Of a stretch of 64,000 nucleotides of DNA, positions 17,908 through 27,275 are shown piece after piece (the stretch's first letter is position 1; every line of letters starts with the position of its first letter). Location: assembly GCA_964645835.1 (NCBI GenBank), contig CAZYDG010000085.1, forward strand, positions 62,001 through 126,000, read 5' to 3'. The notes under the pieces are model-generated. The model made no database searches and was not told where the DNA came from. It saw only the letters and a list, made by a program, of their open reading frames with translations. The stretch comes from CAZBME01 sp964645835 (GTDB lineage Bacteria; Desulfobacterota; Syntrophia; Syntrophales; UBA8958). Position numbers and translations under genes: made by a program.

Positions 17908-18821
17908 ACGGCTTGGTTATCGTGGACAAACCGGCCGGCATGACCTCCCATGATGTCGTTTCAATTGTTAAAAAGACACTGGGTGTCAAGAAGGCCGGTC
18001 ATACGGGGACCTTAGACCCCTTGGCTACGGGGGTGCTGCCTATTTGTTTGAACGAGGCGACCAAACTTGCCCAGTTTTTGACTTCTGATACAAAAGAGTA
18101 CCGGGCGACAATGTTTTTGGGCGTCGAGACGGATACGCTTGATATAGAAGGCCAGGTTTTAAGCCGGAAAACGCCCAATAGCGATGCAGGCCATATTGAG
18201 AGGGTTCTGGCGGGATTTATCGGGAAGACCGTACAGAGGCCTCCAGCTTATTCGGCGGTGAAATATAAAGGTAAGGCCCTGTATAAATGGGCGAGGAAGG
18301 GTGTGGTCGTCGATTCTCCTTCACGGCATGTTGAGATTTTTCGTCTCGATGTGGAGGACGTGTCGTTGCCCTATGTGACATTTACCATTTCCTGTTCGGC
18401 AGGGACTTATATCCGTTCCATCTGTGACGATGCAGGCCGTGTGTTGGGATGCGGCGCATGCTTAGCTGCACTCAGGCGGTTGCGCAGCGGCGATTTTCAT
18501 ATCGACAAGGCTGTGCCGCCCAGAGATGCCGAGGCATTACGAAATGGAATGATCACCATGACCGGGGCCGTATCACACCTGTCGGGTTTAACGATCAGCG
18601 GGCATTGGGCCAAAAGATTGAAGGACGGCGTTAAACCCGCTGGAGATTTTTTTCGTGATTATGATATTTCTTTTCTTGTATCGGGAGATATGGTAACGTT
18701 AATTTCTGAAGAAGGACGGCTTGTTGCCATTGCTTCAGTTGATTCGTCGCCGGAGGGGAACGGACCTTTGGTCAAAGGATTCCCGTGCATGAGGATATTG
18801 AGAATTTTTCACGATCAATAG
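17904..18821 (+). CDS. truB: tRNA pseudouridine(55) synthase TruB
   Basis: Makes pseudouridine 55 in the T loop of tRNAs. It has 305 residues, with the start ATG overlapping the nrnA stop (ATGA). Motifs are LVIVDKPAGMTSHDVV, the catalytic GHTGTLDPLATGVLP with the nucleophilic Asp (about residue 39), RPPAYSAVKYKG and GTYIRSICDDAGR. A C-terminal PUA-like domain follows from about residue 215. Confidence 0.96.
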   Translation: MNGLVIVDKPAGMTSHDVVSIVKKTLGVKKAGHTGTLDPLATGVLPICLNEATKLAQFLTSDTKEYRATMFLGVETDTLDIEGQVLSRKTPNSDAGHIERVLAGFIGKTVQRPPAYSAVKYKGKALYKWARKGVVVDSPSRHVEIFRLDVEDVSLPYVTFTISCSAGTYIRSICDDAGRVLGCGACLAALRRLRSGDFHIDKAVPPRDAEALRNGMITMTGAVSHLSGLTISGHWAKRLKDGVKPAGDFFRDYDISFLVSGDMVTLISEEGRLVAIASVDSSPEGNGPLVKGFPCMRILRIFHDQ

Positions 18822-18916
18822 CAGACTGAAAGACTATTTGAAACAAAAGCTCAAATATTAAAAACAAAAAAATTTAATAAAAACATATTGAAATGAATTA
18901 GGGAGGAAAAAGAGCG

Positions 18917-19183
18917 GTGTTAGATGCTGAAAAGAGAAAAGGGATCATATCGGGTTACCAGTTGCATGAGACGGATACGGGCTCTCCTGAAGTACAAATT
19001 GCACTTCTGAGCGGACGAATCGAATATCTGACAGAACATTTCAGGATGCACAAGAAAGATCACCATTCGCGCAGGGGTCTGCTGAAGCTGGTCGGGCAGC
19101 GTCGCCGGCTGCTGGATTATGTGAAGCGGAAGGATGTCGAACGGTATCGATCCATTATCCAGCGATTGGGCATCAGAAAGTAA
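18917..19183 (+). CDS. rpsO: 30S ribosomal protein S15
   Basis: Primary 16S rRNA-binding protein, 88 residues, starting at GTG 18917 with GGAGGA nine bases upstream. Family motifs are HETDTGSPEVQIALLSGRI, LTEHFRMHKKDHHSRRGLLKLVGQRRRLLDYVK and the end YRSIIQRLGIRK. It directly precedes pnp, the conserved rpsO-pnp pair. The 95-base A-rich leader before it shows no clear promoter with correct spacing. Confidence 0.97.
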   Translation: MLDAEKRKGIISGYQLHETDTGSPEVQIALLSGRIEYLTEHFRMHKKDHHSRRGLLKLVGQRRRLLDYVKRKDVERYRSIIQRLGIRK

Positions 19184-19222
19184 ACGCAGGACCCAAAACG
19201 AGAGGTTAGGTATATAAAGAAT

Positions 19223-21340
19223 ATGAATAATATATTTTCATGCGATTTTGCCGGTAGGAATATATCGATAAAGACCAATTATATGGCTGCGCAGGCAGAC
19301 GGTGCGGTGCTGGTCACATATGGGGATACGGTAGTTCTCGTCACGGTGGTTTCGTTGAAAAGCGGCAGGGAAGGGCTTGATTTTCTACCATTGACTGTGG
19401 ATTACCAGGAATTAACGTATGCCGCGGGGAAGATTCCCGGCGGATTTTTCAAGCGGGAAGGCCGTCCCAATGAACGGGAAATCCTGACATCGCGGTTGAT
19501 CGACCGATCGATCCGTCCGTTGATACCCAAAGGATATTTTTTTGAAACACAGCTTGTGGCCAATGTATTTTCTTCCGATAATGAAAACGATTCGGGCGTT
19601 GCGGCCATGCTCGGCGCTTCTGCTGCCCTGGTTATATCCGATGTCCCCTTCAAAGGGCCCATCGCGGGTGTTCGTGTTGCCAGGATTGACGGCCAGCTTA
19701 TCTGTAATCCGCCCTACGAGCGTTTGGCGCAAAGCGATATCAACCTCTTTATGACCGGGCGGAAGATTGTACCCGGTACGGAAGGCAGGGATTTTGACGT
19801 AAACCTGGTCATGCTGGAAGGTGACGCCCAGGAAATTCCCGAGGATGATATCCTGGAGGCGATCAATTTCGGCCTCGAATCCATCAGGGGTATCATCGAA
19901 CTTCAGGACCGCATGCGTGAGGCTATCGGCAAGGAAAAAAGGCCTGTACCGGAAGCCGTTGTGAATGAGGATCTGATTGCGAAGGTTAAAGACCTGGCCC
20001 TCGAAGGCCTCAAGGCAGCCTATGCGATGCCTCGTAAACTCGAACGCTATGGCATGCTCGATGATGTGCGCCGTGCTACGATTAAAGCTATCACCGCTGA
20101 AGATCCATCACTGGGTCAGGAAGTTGCCCACATCCTGGAAGGCCTGGAACGAAAAATCCTGCGGGATATGATTATTGTCGACAAGAAGAGGATCGATGGG
20201 AGGTCCAACACGGAGATCCGGCCTATTAGTTCCGAAGTCGGCATTCTGCCGCGGGCTCATGGTTCGGCCCTGTTTAACCGGGGAGAAACGCAGGCTATGG
20301 TGGCTCTGACCTTGGGAACATCCGGCGATGAACAGCGTCTCGATTTTATCTCCGGCGAGGAAATGCGCTCCTTCCTGCTACATTACAATTTCCCGCCCTA
20401 TAGCGTTGGAGAAGCGAAACCTTTAAGAAGTCCCGGACGCCGGGAGATCGGTCACGGCAATCTTGCCCGTCGCGCGATTCAGCCCGTTTTGCCGTCGAAG
20501 GAAGCCTTTCCCTACACGATCCGCTTAGTCTCTGAAATCCTGTCATCGAACGGTTCTTCATCGATGGCCACGGTTTGCGGCGGTATTCTCTCCCTGATGG
20601 ACGGTGGTGTTCCAATCAAAGACATGGTCGCCGGTATTGCCATGGGTCTTCTGAAAGAAGGAAAAGAGGTTGTCATTCTTTCCGATATTTTGGGGGATGA
20701 GGATCATGCAGGCGATATGGACTTTAAGGTTTGCGGTACCAAAAAGGGCATCACCGCCATGCAGATGGACATTAAGATTGACGAACTGACTCGTGAGATA
20801 CTCAAGGCAGCCTTGGCTCAGGCCCGTGACGGACGTGTGTTCATTATCGACAAACTTCGGGAAACCATGACAGCATCCCGTGGTGAAATTTCTCTTTATG
20901 CACCGAGGATCACGACGGTCAAGGTTCGTCCGGAGAAGGTAAGGGATGTCATTGGTTCGGGAGGAAAGAATATCCGTCAGATTGTCAGCGAAACGGGTGT
21001 GACAATCGATGTGGAGGATGACGGGACTGTAACGATTGCCTCCAATGATGCCGATGCCGCTTCCAGAGCCGTGGCCATGGTGAAATGGTTGACGGAGGAT
21101 GCGGAGATCGGGAAGATTTATCATGGTACGGTAAAGAAGGTTGTGGATTTCGGCGCCTTTGTCGAGATCCTGCCCGGAACGGAAGGCTTGGTCCACATTT
21201 CACATTTGGCTAAAGAGCGGGTGGCTAAAGTGACGGATATCGTCAAAGAGGGCGATGAGATCACTGTGAAGGTTCTGGAAATTGATAAACAGGGTAAGAT
21301 CCGCCTGAGTCGCAAGGAAGCGCTGGGCGACAATGTATAA
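19223..21340 (+). CDS. pnp: polynucleotide phosphorylase
   Basis: Phosphorolytic 3'-5' exoribonuclease and degradosome-type enzyme. It has 705 residues: a first RNase PH domain (about 10-145), a helical domain, and a second RNase PH domain (about 325-545) with FNRGETQAMVALTLG and GDEDHAGDMDFKVCGT, which carries the catalytic Asp residues. A KH domain (about 555-615, VIGSGGKNIRQIVSETG) and an S1 domain (about 625-700, GTVKKVVDFGAFVEILPGTEGLVHIS) follow. Its last eight bases overlap the M16 peptidase start. Confidence 0.97.
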   Translation: MNNIFSCDFAGRNISIKTNYMAAQADGAVLVTYGDTVVLVTVVSLKSGREGLDFLPLTVDYQELTYAAGKIPGGFFKREGRPNEREILTSRLIDRSIRPLIPKGYFFETQLVANVFSSDNENDSGVAAMLGASAALVISDVPFKGPIAGVRVARIDGQLICNPPYERLAQSDINLFMTGRKIVPGTEGRDFDVNLVMLEGDAQEIPEDDILEAINFGLESIRGIIELQDRMREAIGKEKRPVPEAVVNEDLIAKVKDLALEGLKAAYAMPRKLERYGMLDDVRRATIKAITAEDPSLGQEVAHILEGLERKILRDMIIVDKKRIDGRSNTEIRPISSEVGILPRAHGSALFNRGETQAMVALTLGTSGDEQRLDFISGEEMRSFLLHYNFPPYSVGEAKPLRSPGRREIGHGNLARRAIQPVLPSKEAFPYTIRLVSEILSSNGSSSMATVCGGILSLMDGGVPIKDMVAGIAMGLLKEGKEVVILSDILGDEDHAGDMDFKVCGTKKGITAMQMDIKIDELTREILKAALAQARDGRVFIIDKLRETMTASRGEISLYAPRITTVKVRPEKVRDVIGSGGKNIRQIVSETGVTIDVEDDGTVTIASNDADAASRAVAMVKWLTEDAEIGKIYHGTVKKVVDFGAFVEILPGTEGLVHISHLAKERVAKVTDIVKEGDEITVKVLEIDKQGKIRLSRKEALGDNV

Positions 21341-22589
21341 CAAGACGATTCTGGAAAACGGAATCCGCGTCATTTCTGAAGAGATTGAGCATGTGCGTTC
21401 CATCTCGATCGGTGTATGGGTGGCGTGCGGGTCGCGGCATGAAAATCTGGCGACCAACGGCGCCGCCCACTTCATCGAGCACATGCTTTTCAAGGGCACC
21501 AAGGAGCGATCGGCTTTTGACATCGCTTCGGCCATAGACTCCGTCGGCGGTGTCATGAATGCCTATACCAGTAAGGAATTAACCTCGTTCTACATCAAGA
21601 TACCCGATTATCACCTGCCCATGGCCATCGATCTTCTGGCCGATATATTGAGATATTCCTCGTTCGATGAAGCAGAGATGGAGAAGGAAAAATCCGTTAT
21701 CCTCCAGGAGATTCACATGCTGGAAGATTCTCCGGATGATTATATTCACGATTTTTTTGAGGCCCAGTATTGGAATGGCCATTGCCTTGGCTTACCCATC
21801 CTCGGCACGAAAGAAGGGGTTGAGAACTTCACGCGGGACGGATTGGTGGATTTCTTCAACAACCACTACCGGGGCAGTAATCTTTTAGTGACGGCGGCGG
21901 GACATTTAAATCATTCGGCCTTTGTAGATATGGTCCGTCAGGCTTTTGGACCTATCGACAGTTTTGCAGTTAAGGATACCTGCACAGTTCCCCAAATTTC
22001 TTCGAAGGTTGCTGTTATTGAAAAAGATCTGGAACAGATCCATATGATGATAGGGTCACCGGCGCCGACGGCCGTCAGCGATGATCGTTACGCAAGCTTC
22101 CTGTTGAACGCCGTTCTCGGCGGCAGCATGAGCTCACGCCTCTTCCAGGAAATTCGGGAAAAAAGAGGATTAGCCTATGCAATCCATTCTTATCTGACGC
22201 CCTATATCGACACGGGCATGATTAATATCTACGCAGGAACAGGACCTAAAGATATTCGCGAGGTAATTGGGCTCGTGATGGATGAGTTGATCCGTATTTC
22301 CAGTATCCCATTGACGGAAAAGGAGCTGTATGGAGCCAAGGAACTCATTAAAGGAAATTATTTGCTCAGCATGGAGAGTACGGATACTCGGATGACCCGG
22401 CTTGCGAAAAACGAATTCTGCTTTGGGCGAAACATCCCGCAAGAGGACGTCGTGGCCGGTATCGACGCTGTAACCGGCGAAGAGATATTGTCTCTTGCAA
22501 GGAATATGTTTAATCCCGATATGATGACGGTGGCAGCCATCGGCCCCATCTCCGAAAAGGACTTGACTCTGCATATCATAAGAGGCTAG
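21333..22589 (+). CDS. M16-family zinc peptidase (processing-peptidase type)
   Basis: A 418-residue single-unit M16B peptidase. The inverted zinc motif HxxEH is at residues 46-50 (HFIEH), with the distal Glu expected in the EKEKSVILQEIHMLEDSPDDY helix about 75 residues later. The glycine-rich C-terminal half (VLGGSMSSRLFQEIREKRGLAY) is the R/Y pair region that binds substrate. The gene is nearly always downstream of pnp in Firmicutes and Deltaproteobacteria. No signal peptide is seen, so it is cytoplasmic. The physiological substrate is unknown. Confidence 0.92.
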   Translation: MYNKTILENGIRVISEEIEHVRSISIGVWVACGSRHENLATNGAAHFIEHMLFKGTKERSAFDIASAIDSVGGVMNAYTSKELTSFYIKIPDYHLPMAIDLLADILRYSSFDEAEMEKEKSVILQEIHMLEDSPDDYIHDFFEAQYWNGHCLGLPILGTKEGVENFTRDGLVDFFNNHYRGSNLLVTAAGHLNHSAFVDMVRQAFGPIDSFAVKDTCTVPQISSKVAVIEKDLEQIHMMIGSPAPTAVSDDRYASFLLNAVLGGSMSSRLFQEIREKRGLAYAIHSYLTPYIDTGMINIYAGTGPKDIREVIGLVMDELIRISSIPLTEKELYGAKELIKGNYLLSMESTDTRMTRLAKNEFCFGRNIPQEDVVAGIDAVTGEEILSLARNMFNPDMMTVAAIGPISEKDLTLHIIRG

Positions 22590-22675
22590 GCGTACGGTAA
22601 GAATTCGATACGGCAAAGGAGCAATGTGCCCGCAAACGGTAACATAGTCGCCATGTTTCAAGTGATGTCATAATC

Positions 22676-23152
22676 ATGAACGAATTGCCGCCGGTTAATT
22701 CACCGGAAACAACCCATGTGTCCATAAAAATCGAACCGGGCGGAGAGGATATTCCTCTTCCCCGCTACATGAGCGCGGCGGCGGCGGGAATGGATATCCA
22801 TGCCCTAGTCGATGGCGAACTCATAATTCCGCCAGGGGAAAGGGTGCTTGTATCCACCGGGATCGCCATTGCCCTGCCTGAAGGATTTGAGGCGCAGATC
22901 CGTCCGAGAAGCGGTCTTGCGATTAAACACGGTGTTACTATTCTTAATGCTCCGGGAACGATTGATTCGGACTATCGCGGTGAAATAAAAATCATTATGA
23001 TCAACCATGGCCGTGAACCCTTTACGATCCGTAGGGGAGATCGCATTGCCCAGATGGTTGTTCATCGAGTAGAAAGAGTCTCCTGGGTTCTTCGTGAAGG
23101 TCTCGACGAAACGGCAAGAGGCGAAGGCGGATTTGGCCATACCAGTTTATAG
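22676..23152 (+). CDS. dut: dUTP diphosphatase
   Basis: Homotrimeric dUTPase that removes dUTP and supplies dUMP. It has 158 residues. The five motifs are visible: AGMDIHA, RPRSGLAIKHG, GTIDSDYRGEIKII, RIAQMVVH, and the C-terminal P-loop-like RGEGGFGHTSL. The Ile in motif 1 replaces the more common Leu. It has about ten extra residues at the N-terminus before VSIKI. The gap to the M16 gene is 86 bases; the DUF39 gene follows by ten bases. Confidence 0.95.
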   Translation: MNELPPVNSPETTHVSIKIEPGGEDIPLPRYMSAAAAGMDIHALVDGELIIPPGERVLVSTGIAIALPEGFEAQIRPRSGLAIKHGVTILNAPGTIDSDYRGEIKIIMINHGREPFTIRRGDRIAQMVVHRVERVSWVLREGLDETARGEGGFGHTSL

Positions 23153-23161
23153 GGGATTTAA

Positions 23162-24337
23162 ATGAAAAAATACAAAGTGATTAAGACCTATCAGGAAATC
23201 AACGACAAAATTCGGCAGGGCAAGGCCGTTGTCGTTACGGCGGAAGAGATGATCGATATTGTAGAACGTCATGGGGATGTCGATGCGGCACATCGTGTCG
23301 ATGTCGTGACGACGGGAACATTCGGTCCCATGTGTTCTTCAGGCGCCTTTCTTAATTTTGGCCATACATCCCCAAAAATCAAGGCATCCAAGGTCTGGCT
23401 CAATGATGTTCCTGCCTATGGTGGAATTGCAGCAGTGGATTGTTTTATCGGGGCGACAGAGGTTGTTGAAGGTGATCCTCTCAATAGTGTTTACCCGGGC
23501 GAGTTCAATTACGGCGGAGGCCATGTCATCGAAGATCTCGTGGCCGGCAATGTCATCAGACTCCGTGCCGAAGGCTACGGCACGGATTGTTATCCGGCGA
23601 GAAAGTATGAGAAGAATGTAACAATCCATGATATGCGTGATGGCATCCTGTTCAATCCCCGCAACGCTTATCAGAATTACAATTGTGCCGTTAATATGTC
23701 AGATAAGACAATCTATACGTACATGGGGATGCTTCGTCCACGCATGGCCAATGCCAATTATGCGACGTCGGGTCAATTAAGCCCTCTGTTCAACGATCCT
23801 TATTACAAAACGATTGGTGTCGGAACGAAGATATTTCTGGGCGGCGCCCAGGGATTTGTCGCCTGGCCTGGTACTCAGCATAATCCCGACGTTGAAAGAG
23901 GGAAAAACGGTGTTCCCAAGGCAGGATCGGGAACCATTGCCGTTGTTGGTGATTTGAAGCAAATGTCGCCCCAGTGGCTGGTTGGGGCCAGCATGTTGGG
24001 ATATGGCGTATCTCTTTATGTGGGTATCGGTATCCCGATTCCGATCCTGAACGAGGAAATGGCCCGTTATACAGGGGTCAAAGATCAGGATATCTATACT
24101 CAGATATATGACTACAGCATGGACTATCCAAAGGGTGTGAACAAAAGTCTGGGAGAAGTCAGTTATAAACAACTGAGGAGCGGGGAAATATTTCTCAATA
24201 ATAAAAAAATTACTACGGCGCCTCTTTCCAGTTACTATAAGGCGAGAGAGATAGCCAATACTCTTAAAGAATGGATAGATCAAGGGGATTTTGTCCTGGG
24301 TGAACCACAGATGCTTCTGCCTATGACGAACGGTTGA
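23162..24337 (+). CDS. DUF39 / homocysteine biosynthesis (HcyBio) family protein
   Basis: A 391-residue member of the HcyBio (DUF39) family, in which genetic work in methanogens links members to direct homocysteine formation from aspartate semialdehyde and reduced sulfur. Seen are TGTFGPMCSSGAFLNFGH, AYGGIAAVDCFIGATE, and the GAQGFVAWPGTQHNP segment; conserved Cys residues near 59 and 97 are candidate sulfur carriers. It lacks the CBS pair or ferredoxin domain found fused in many homologues, so the electron or sulfur donor must come from elsewhere. The Shine-Dalgarno sequence is AGGGGAT. Confidence 0.85.
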   Translation: MKKYKVIKTYQEINDKIRQGKAVVVTAEEMIDIVERHGDVDAAHRVDVVTTGTFGPMCSSGAFLNFGHTSPKIKASKVWLNDVPAYGGIAAVDCFIGATEVVEGDPLNSVYPGEFNYGGGHVIEDLVAGNVIRLRAEGYGTDCYPARKYEKNVTIHDMRDGILFNPRNAYQNYNCAVNMSDKTIYTYMGMLRPRMANANYATSGQLSPLFNDPYYKTIGVGTKIFLGGAQGFVAWPGTQHNPDVERGKNGVPKAGSGTIAVVGDLKQMSPQWLVGASMLGYGVSLYVGIGIPIPILNEEMARYTGVKDQDIYTQIYDYSMDYPKGVNKSLGEVSYKQLRSGEIFLNNKKITTAPLSSYYKAREIANTLKEWIDQGDFVLGEPQMLLPMTNG

Positions 24338-24435
24338 AATAGATATTATATTGGTTAATTATGGCGTTTACTCATTGCATAACATATACAAATATGCTAC
24401 AAGTTTATCCTATGAGTGATTACTTCATAGCTAAC

Positions 24436-24463
24436 GATTGTTTAGATATAACACTGGTATAAT
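24436..24463 (+). promoter_or_regulatory. possible promoter for ftsB-pilMNOPQ
   Basis: A perfect TATAAT lies at 24458-24463, 39 bases before ftsB, in an AT-rich 164-base gap (24338-24501). The -35 region is weak: TTGTTT at 24438-24443 is only 14 bases away, so either an extended or activator-dependent promoter is implied. Confidence 0.4.
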
Positions 24464-24501
24464 TTTATGATAATATTTGTTGCCTGAGTGGTGTTTTCAG
24501 G

Positions 24502-24768
24502 ATGAAGATCGGTAGATGCCTGCTCATATTGATTATAGCCATGGGGATGGTTATTGTATTTGGAAACAGAGGGATACGCGATAACTATGTCATGAGGGAA
24601 AGATTACTGGCCTTGAAGAAGTCAAATCAATCTCTCGTGAAGGAAAATAAGGAATTATACAGGATAACCCAACTCCTGCGTGATGATTTACCTTATATTG
24701 AGCAAGTTGCTCGTAATGAGCTCGGCATGGTTAAAAAGGGGGACCTAGTGTACCGGATCGCTAAGTAG
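24502..24768 (+). CDS. ftsB: FtsB/DivIC-type septum formation protein
   Basis: An 88-residue bitopic protein with one membrane segment (about residues 4-20, RCLLILIIAMGMVIVFG) followed by a coiled coil (LLALKKSNQSLVKENKELYRITQLL) and the family ending VARNELGMVKKGDLVYRI. FtsB/DivIC links late divisome proteins FtsQ and FtsL. Its placement immediately before pilM is unusual for E. coli but seen in Deltaproteobacteria. The start ATG 24502 has only a weak CAGG upstream. Confidence 0.87.
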   Translation: MKIGRCLLILIIAMGMVIVFGNRGIRDNYVMRERLLALKKSNQSLVKENKELYRITQLLRDDLPYIEQVARNELGMVKKGDLVYRIAK

Positions 24769-24785
24769 CGCACCTCAGGACAAAT

Positions 24786-26003
24786 ATGGCGAATATTAAA
24801 GACCTATTTTCAAGAACATCAAAAACATCGGGAGATGGTCCTGCATCTCCGCTTGAGCCTAAGAAGGGCTTGCCTTCAGCTTTCGAATCTATCTTAAAAA
24901 AAATTGATTTAAACTTTTTTAAACACCTGGATTTGAAGGAGTTGATCTCCGGAAAAAAGCAGGTTGTCGGTCTGGATATAGGTTCCAGTTCGCTCAAGCT
25001 AATGGAGATTATAGAATCCGGGGGTGGCTTTCTTATGAACCGGTTCATTCAACTCCCATTGGAGCGAGGTGTCATTGTCGATGGTGCCATCGTTGAGTTA
25101 GGAAAACTCGTCGATGCGCTGAAGGCCTTGTTCAAGAATTCAGGCTGCCAACGCAAAGGGATTGTTACCTCTCTGTCCGGTCATTCCGTTATCGTCAAGA
25201 AAGCGACTTTTCCCAACATGGAAGATCAGGAATTAAGGGATATGATCCATGATGAGGCCGGAAAATATCTGCCATTCGACAGCATGGATGACGTCAACTT
25301 CGACTTTCAGATCCTGGGCCAGAATGAGTATAACCCCAACCATCTGGATGTCATTATCGTCGCCGCAAAAAAAGAAAATATCGAGACCTATGTGGAGGCA
25401 ATCGAGATGGCGGGTCTCTCCGCAGTGATCCTCGATGTCGATTCCTTTGCCCTGGAAACCATGTATGAGAAGAATTATGATTACGATGAAAAGGATATTG
25501 CTGTTATTGTCAATATCGGCGCGAGCATAACAAACATCAACGTCGTAAAAAATGCCACATCCATATTTACCCGTGATTTTACAGTGGGGTCCAATTCCAT
25601 TACAGAGGCTATTCAGGCTCAATACGGGGGGTCTTTTGATGATGCGGAACGTTTGAAAATAGAAGGTCCCCAGGAAGATTCACTAGCGAGACGTGATTTC
25701 CAATCGGCACTGCTTTCTTTTGCCGATCCCATTTTATCTGAAATTGAGCGTTCCGTTGATTATTTCCGATCAACTTACGGTGATGAAGATATCCGCCAGG
25801 TGCTTATTGCCGGCGGTGGTGCTTTTATTCCCGGTATAGCTCAAGATCTGAGCCAGCGCCTTAATATTTCTGCAGAAATTATTCAGCCGTTTCGTAAAAT
25901 CGGCGTTAATAAAAAGATAATGTCACAAGAGGATGTTGAACGAATTGGTCCCGTTGCCGCTGTGGCCGTGGGCCTTGCGTTAAGGAGGATCGGCGATAAA
26001 TGA
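24786..26003 (+). CDS. pilM: type IV pilus assembly ATPase-like protein PilM
   Basis: Actin-like cytoplasmic protein of the type IV pilus inner-membrane platform; binds ATP and the N-terminus of PilN. It has 405 residues, longer than the usual 350, because about 58 residues precede the phosphate-1 motif VGLDIGSSSLKLMEI (61-75). Later motifs are VIVNIGASITNINVV (phosphate 2) and VLIAGGGAFIPGI (adenosine). It starts a tight operon pilM-N-O-P-Q with overlaps. Confidence 0.95.
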   Translation: MANIKDLFSRTSKTSGDGPASPLEPKKGLPSAFESILKKIDLNFFKHLDLKELISGKKQVVGLDIGSSSLKLMEIIESGGGFLMNRFIQLPLERGVIVDGAIVELGKLVDALKALFKNSGCQRKGIVTSLSGHSVIVKKATFPNMEDQELRDMIHDEAGKYLPFDSMDDVNFDFQILGQNEYNPNHLDVIIVAAKKENIETYVEAIEMAGLSAVILDVDSFALETMYEKNYDYDEKDIAVIVNIGASITNINVVKNATSIFTRDFTVGSNSITEAIQAQYGGSFDDAERLKIEGPQEDSLARRDFQSALLSFADPILSEIERSVDYFRSTYGDEDIRQVLIAGGGAFIPGIAQDLSQRLNISAEIIQPFRKIGVNKKIMSQEDVERIGPVAAVAVGLALRRIGDK

Positions 26004-26548
26004 TCAGAATCAACCTCCTCCCTTATCGCGAAATAGCAAAAAAAGAAACGCAATCGAGGCAGATCTTCATCCTGATCGGCTCTTTTGTTCTTTATTTGTT
26101 GATTCTCGGGGCCGTCCAGCTCTTTATGTGGCGTGATGTCAGCACCATAGAACAGAATTTGAAGGTCAAACAGGACCGGCTCGATGTTTTGAACAAAATC
26201 ATTGGTGAAGTTGATCAGTATAAGAAGGAGAAGCGTGTTCTTGAGAAAAAACTTGCCGTCATCGGCGACCTTGAGAAAAACCGTTCCTATCCCATACGAA
26301 TGTTGGCTGATATCGCTTCTCAGGTACCTATCAAGGATCTCTGGCTGGATAAACTGTCTGAAAACGGTGTGTCTCTTATGCTGGAAGGCAAGGCGCGGGA
26401 TAACTTTGCCATTGTCAGGTTTATGAGGAGCCTTGAAGGGTCCATGTATATTCAATCCGTTGAGTTGGTTTCGTCAAAACAGATCGAGGTCTCGGGAATC
26501 AAGTTGCAGCAGTTCAGTTTGACGTGCGTTCTGAGAAAAGGTGTCTAA
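26000..26548 (+). CDS. pilN: type IV pilus alignment protein PilN
   Basis: Bitopic inner-membrane protein, 182 residues. The conserved cytoplasmic INLLPYRE (residues 4-11) is the PilM-binding peptide. One membrane helix (about 22-43) follows, then a coiled coil (EQNLKVKQDRLDVLNKIIGEV) and a ferredoxin-like periplasmic domain. The start overlaps the pilM stop by four bases (ATGA). Confidence 0.95.
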   Translation: MIRINLLPYREIAKKETQSRQIFILIGSFVLYLLILGAVQLFMWRDVSTIEQNLKVKQDRLDVLNKIIGEVDQYKKEKRVLEKKLAVIGDLEKNRSYPIRMLADIASQVPIKDLWLDKLSENGVSLMLEGKARDNFAIVRFMRSLEGSMYIQSVELVSSKQIEVSGIKLQQFSLTCVLRKGV

Positions 26549-26552
26549 CGCT

Positions 26553-27275
26553 ATGGCGCTTGCTGATGATCTAAAAAAACTGTCCCCGAAGATGAAAGCC
26601 CTTCTCATCGGCGTGGCATTTCTATTAATAGGCGTTGCTTATTGGCTGTACCTTCTTCAGCCAAGTCTGGAGCAGCGAAGCGCCCTGAAAACAAAATTAA
26701 CGGAAGTTGAGAACACTGTTGCGGAAAAGGAGCGTATTGCCGCCCAGAAAGATCGCTTTATCAAGGAAATAAAATTATTGAAAGAGGCCTTCAACCTGGC
26801 TCTGACCAAACTTCCCGATCAGCGGGAGATTCCCGGATTATTTAATGCCGTATCCGTATCCGGAAGGGACGCCGGAATGGACTTCCTCCTTTTTGAACCC
26901 ACCGCTCCGGAAAAACCTAAAGTGGAGGAAAAGAAACCTGATACCAAGGCCAATCTAAAGCCATCCGATCAGCGGGCTGAACAAAAACCGGGCGATGATA
27001 AGGCGGCGAAGGCGCCTCCCGCAGGTCAGGACAAATTCTATGATGAGATCCCCGTTAAGGTTACGGTAAATGGCGGTTTCAACAACACACTATTTTTCTT
27101 TGATAAGGTTTCGAAACTACCTCGGATCATTAATATCGAACAGATCTCGATGGGAGAAGGAAAAGATGCGGCAGGTAAAGTACGCGTCATTAACACATCC
27201 TGCATTATAAAGACTTATATGTTTTTAGAAAAGAAGAGTGATTCGGCAGGAAAGACCGATGAAAAGACAAAGTAG
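26553..27275 (+). CDS. pilO: type IV pilus alignment protein PilO
   Basis: Partner of PilN, 240 residues. A cytoplasmic N-terminus, one membrane helix (about 16-34, ALLIGVAFLLIGVAYWLYL), a coiled coil and the periplasmic fold are present. A Lys/Pro/Glu-rich insertion of about 45 residues (around 120-165) interrupts the periplasmic domain before DEIPVKVTVNGGF, longer than in the standard family. ATG 26553 has GAGAAAAGG upstream; GTG 26541, inside pilN, is an alternative. Confidence 0.93.
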   Translation: MALADDLKKLSPKMKALLIGVAFLLIGVAYWLYLLQPSLEQRSALKTKLTEVENTVAEKERIAAQKDRFIKEIKLLKEAFNLALTKLPDQREIPGLFNAVSVSGRDAGMDFLLFEPTAPEKPKVEEKKPDTKANLKPSDQRAEQKPGDDKAAKAPPAGQDKFYDEIPVKVTVNGGFNNTLFFFDKVSKLPRIINIEQISMGEGKDAAGKVRVINTSCIIKTYMFLEKKSDSAGKTDEKTK

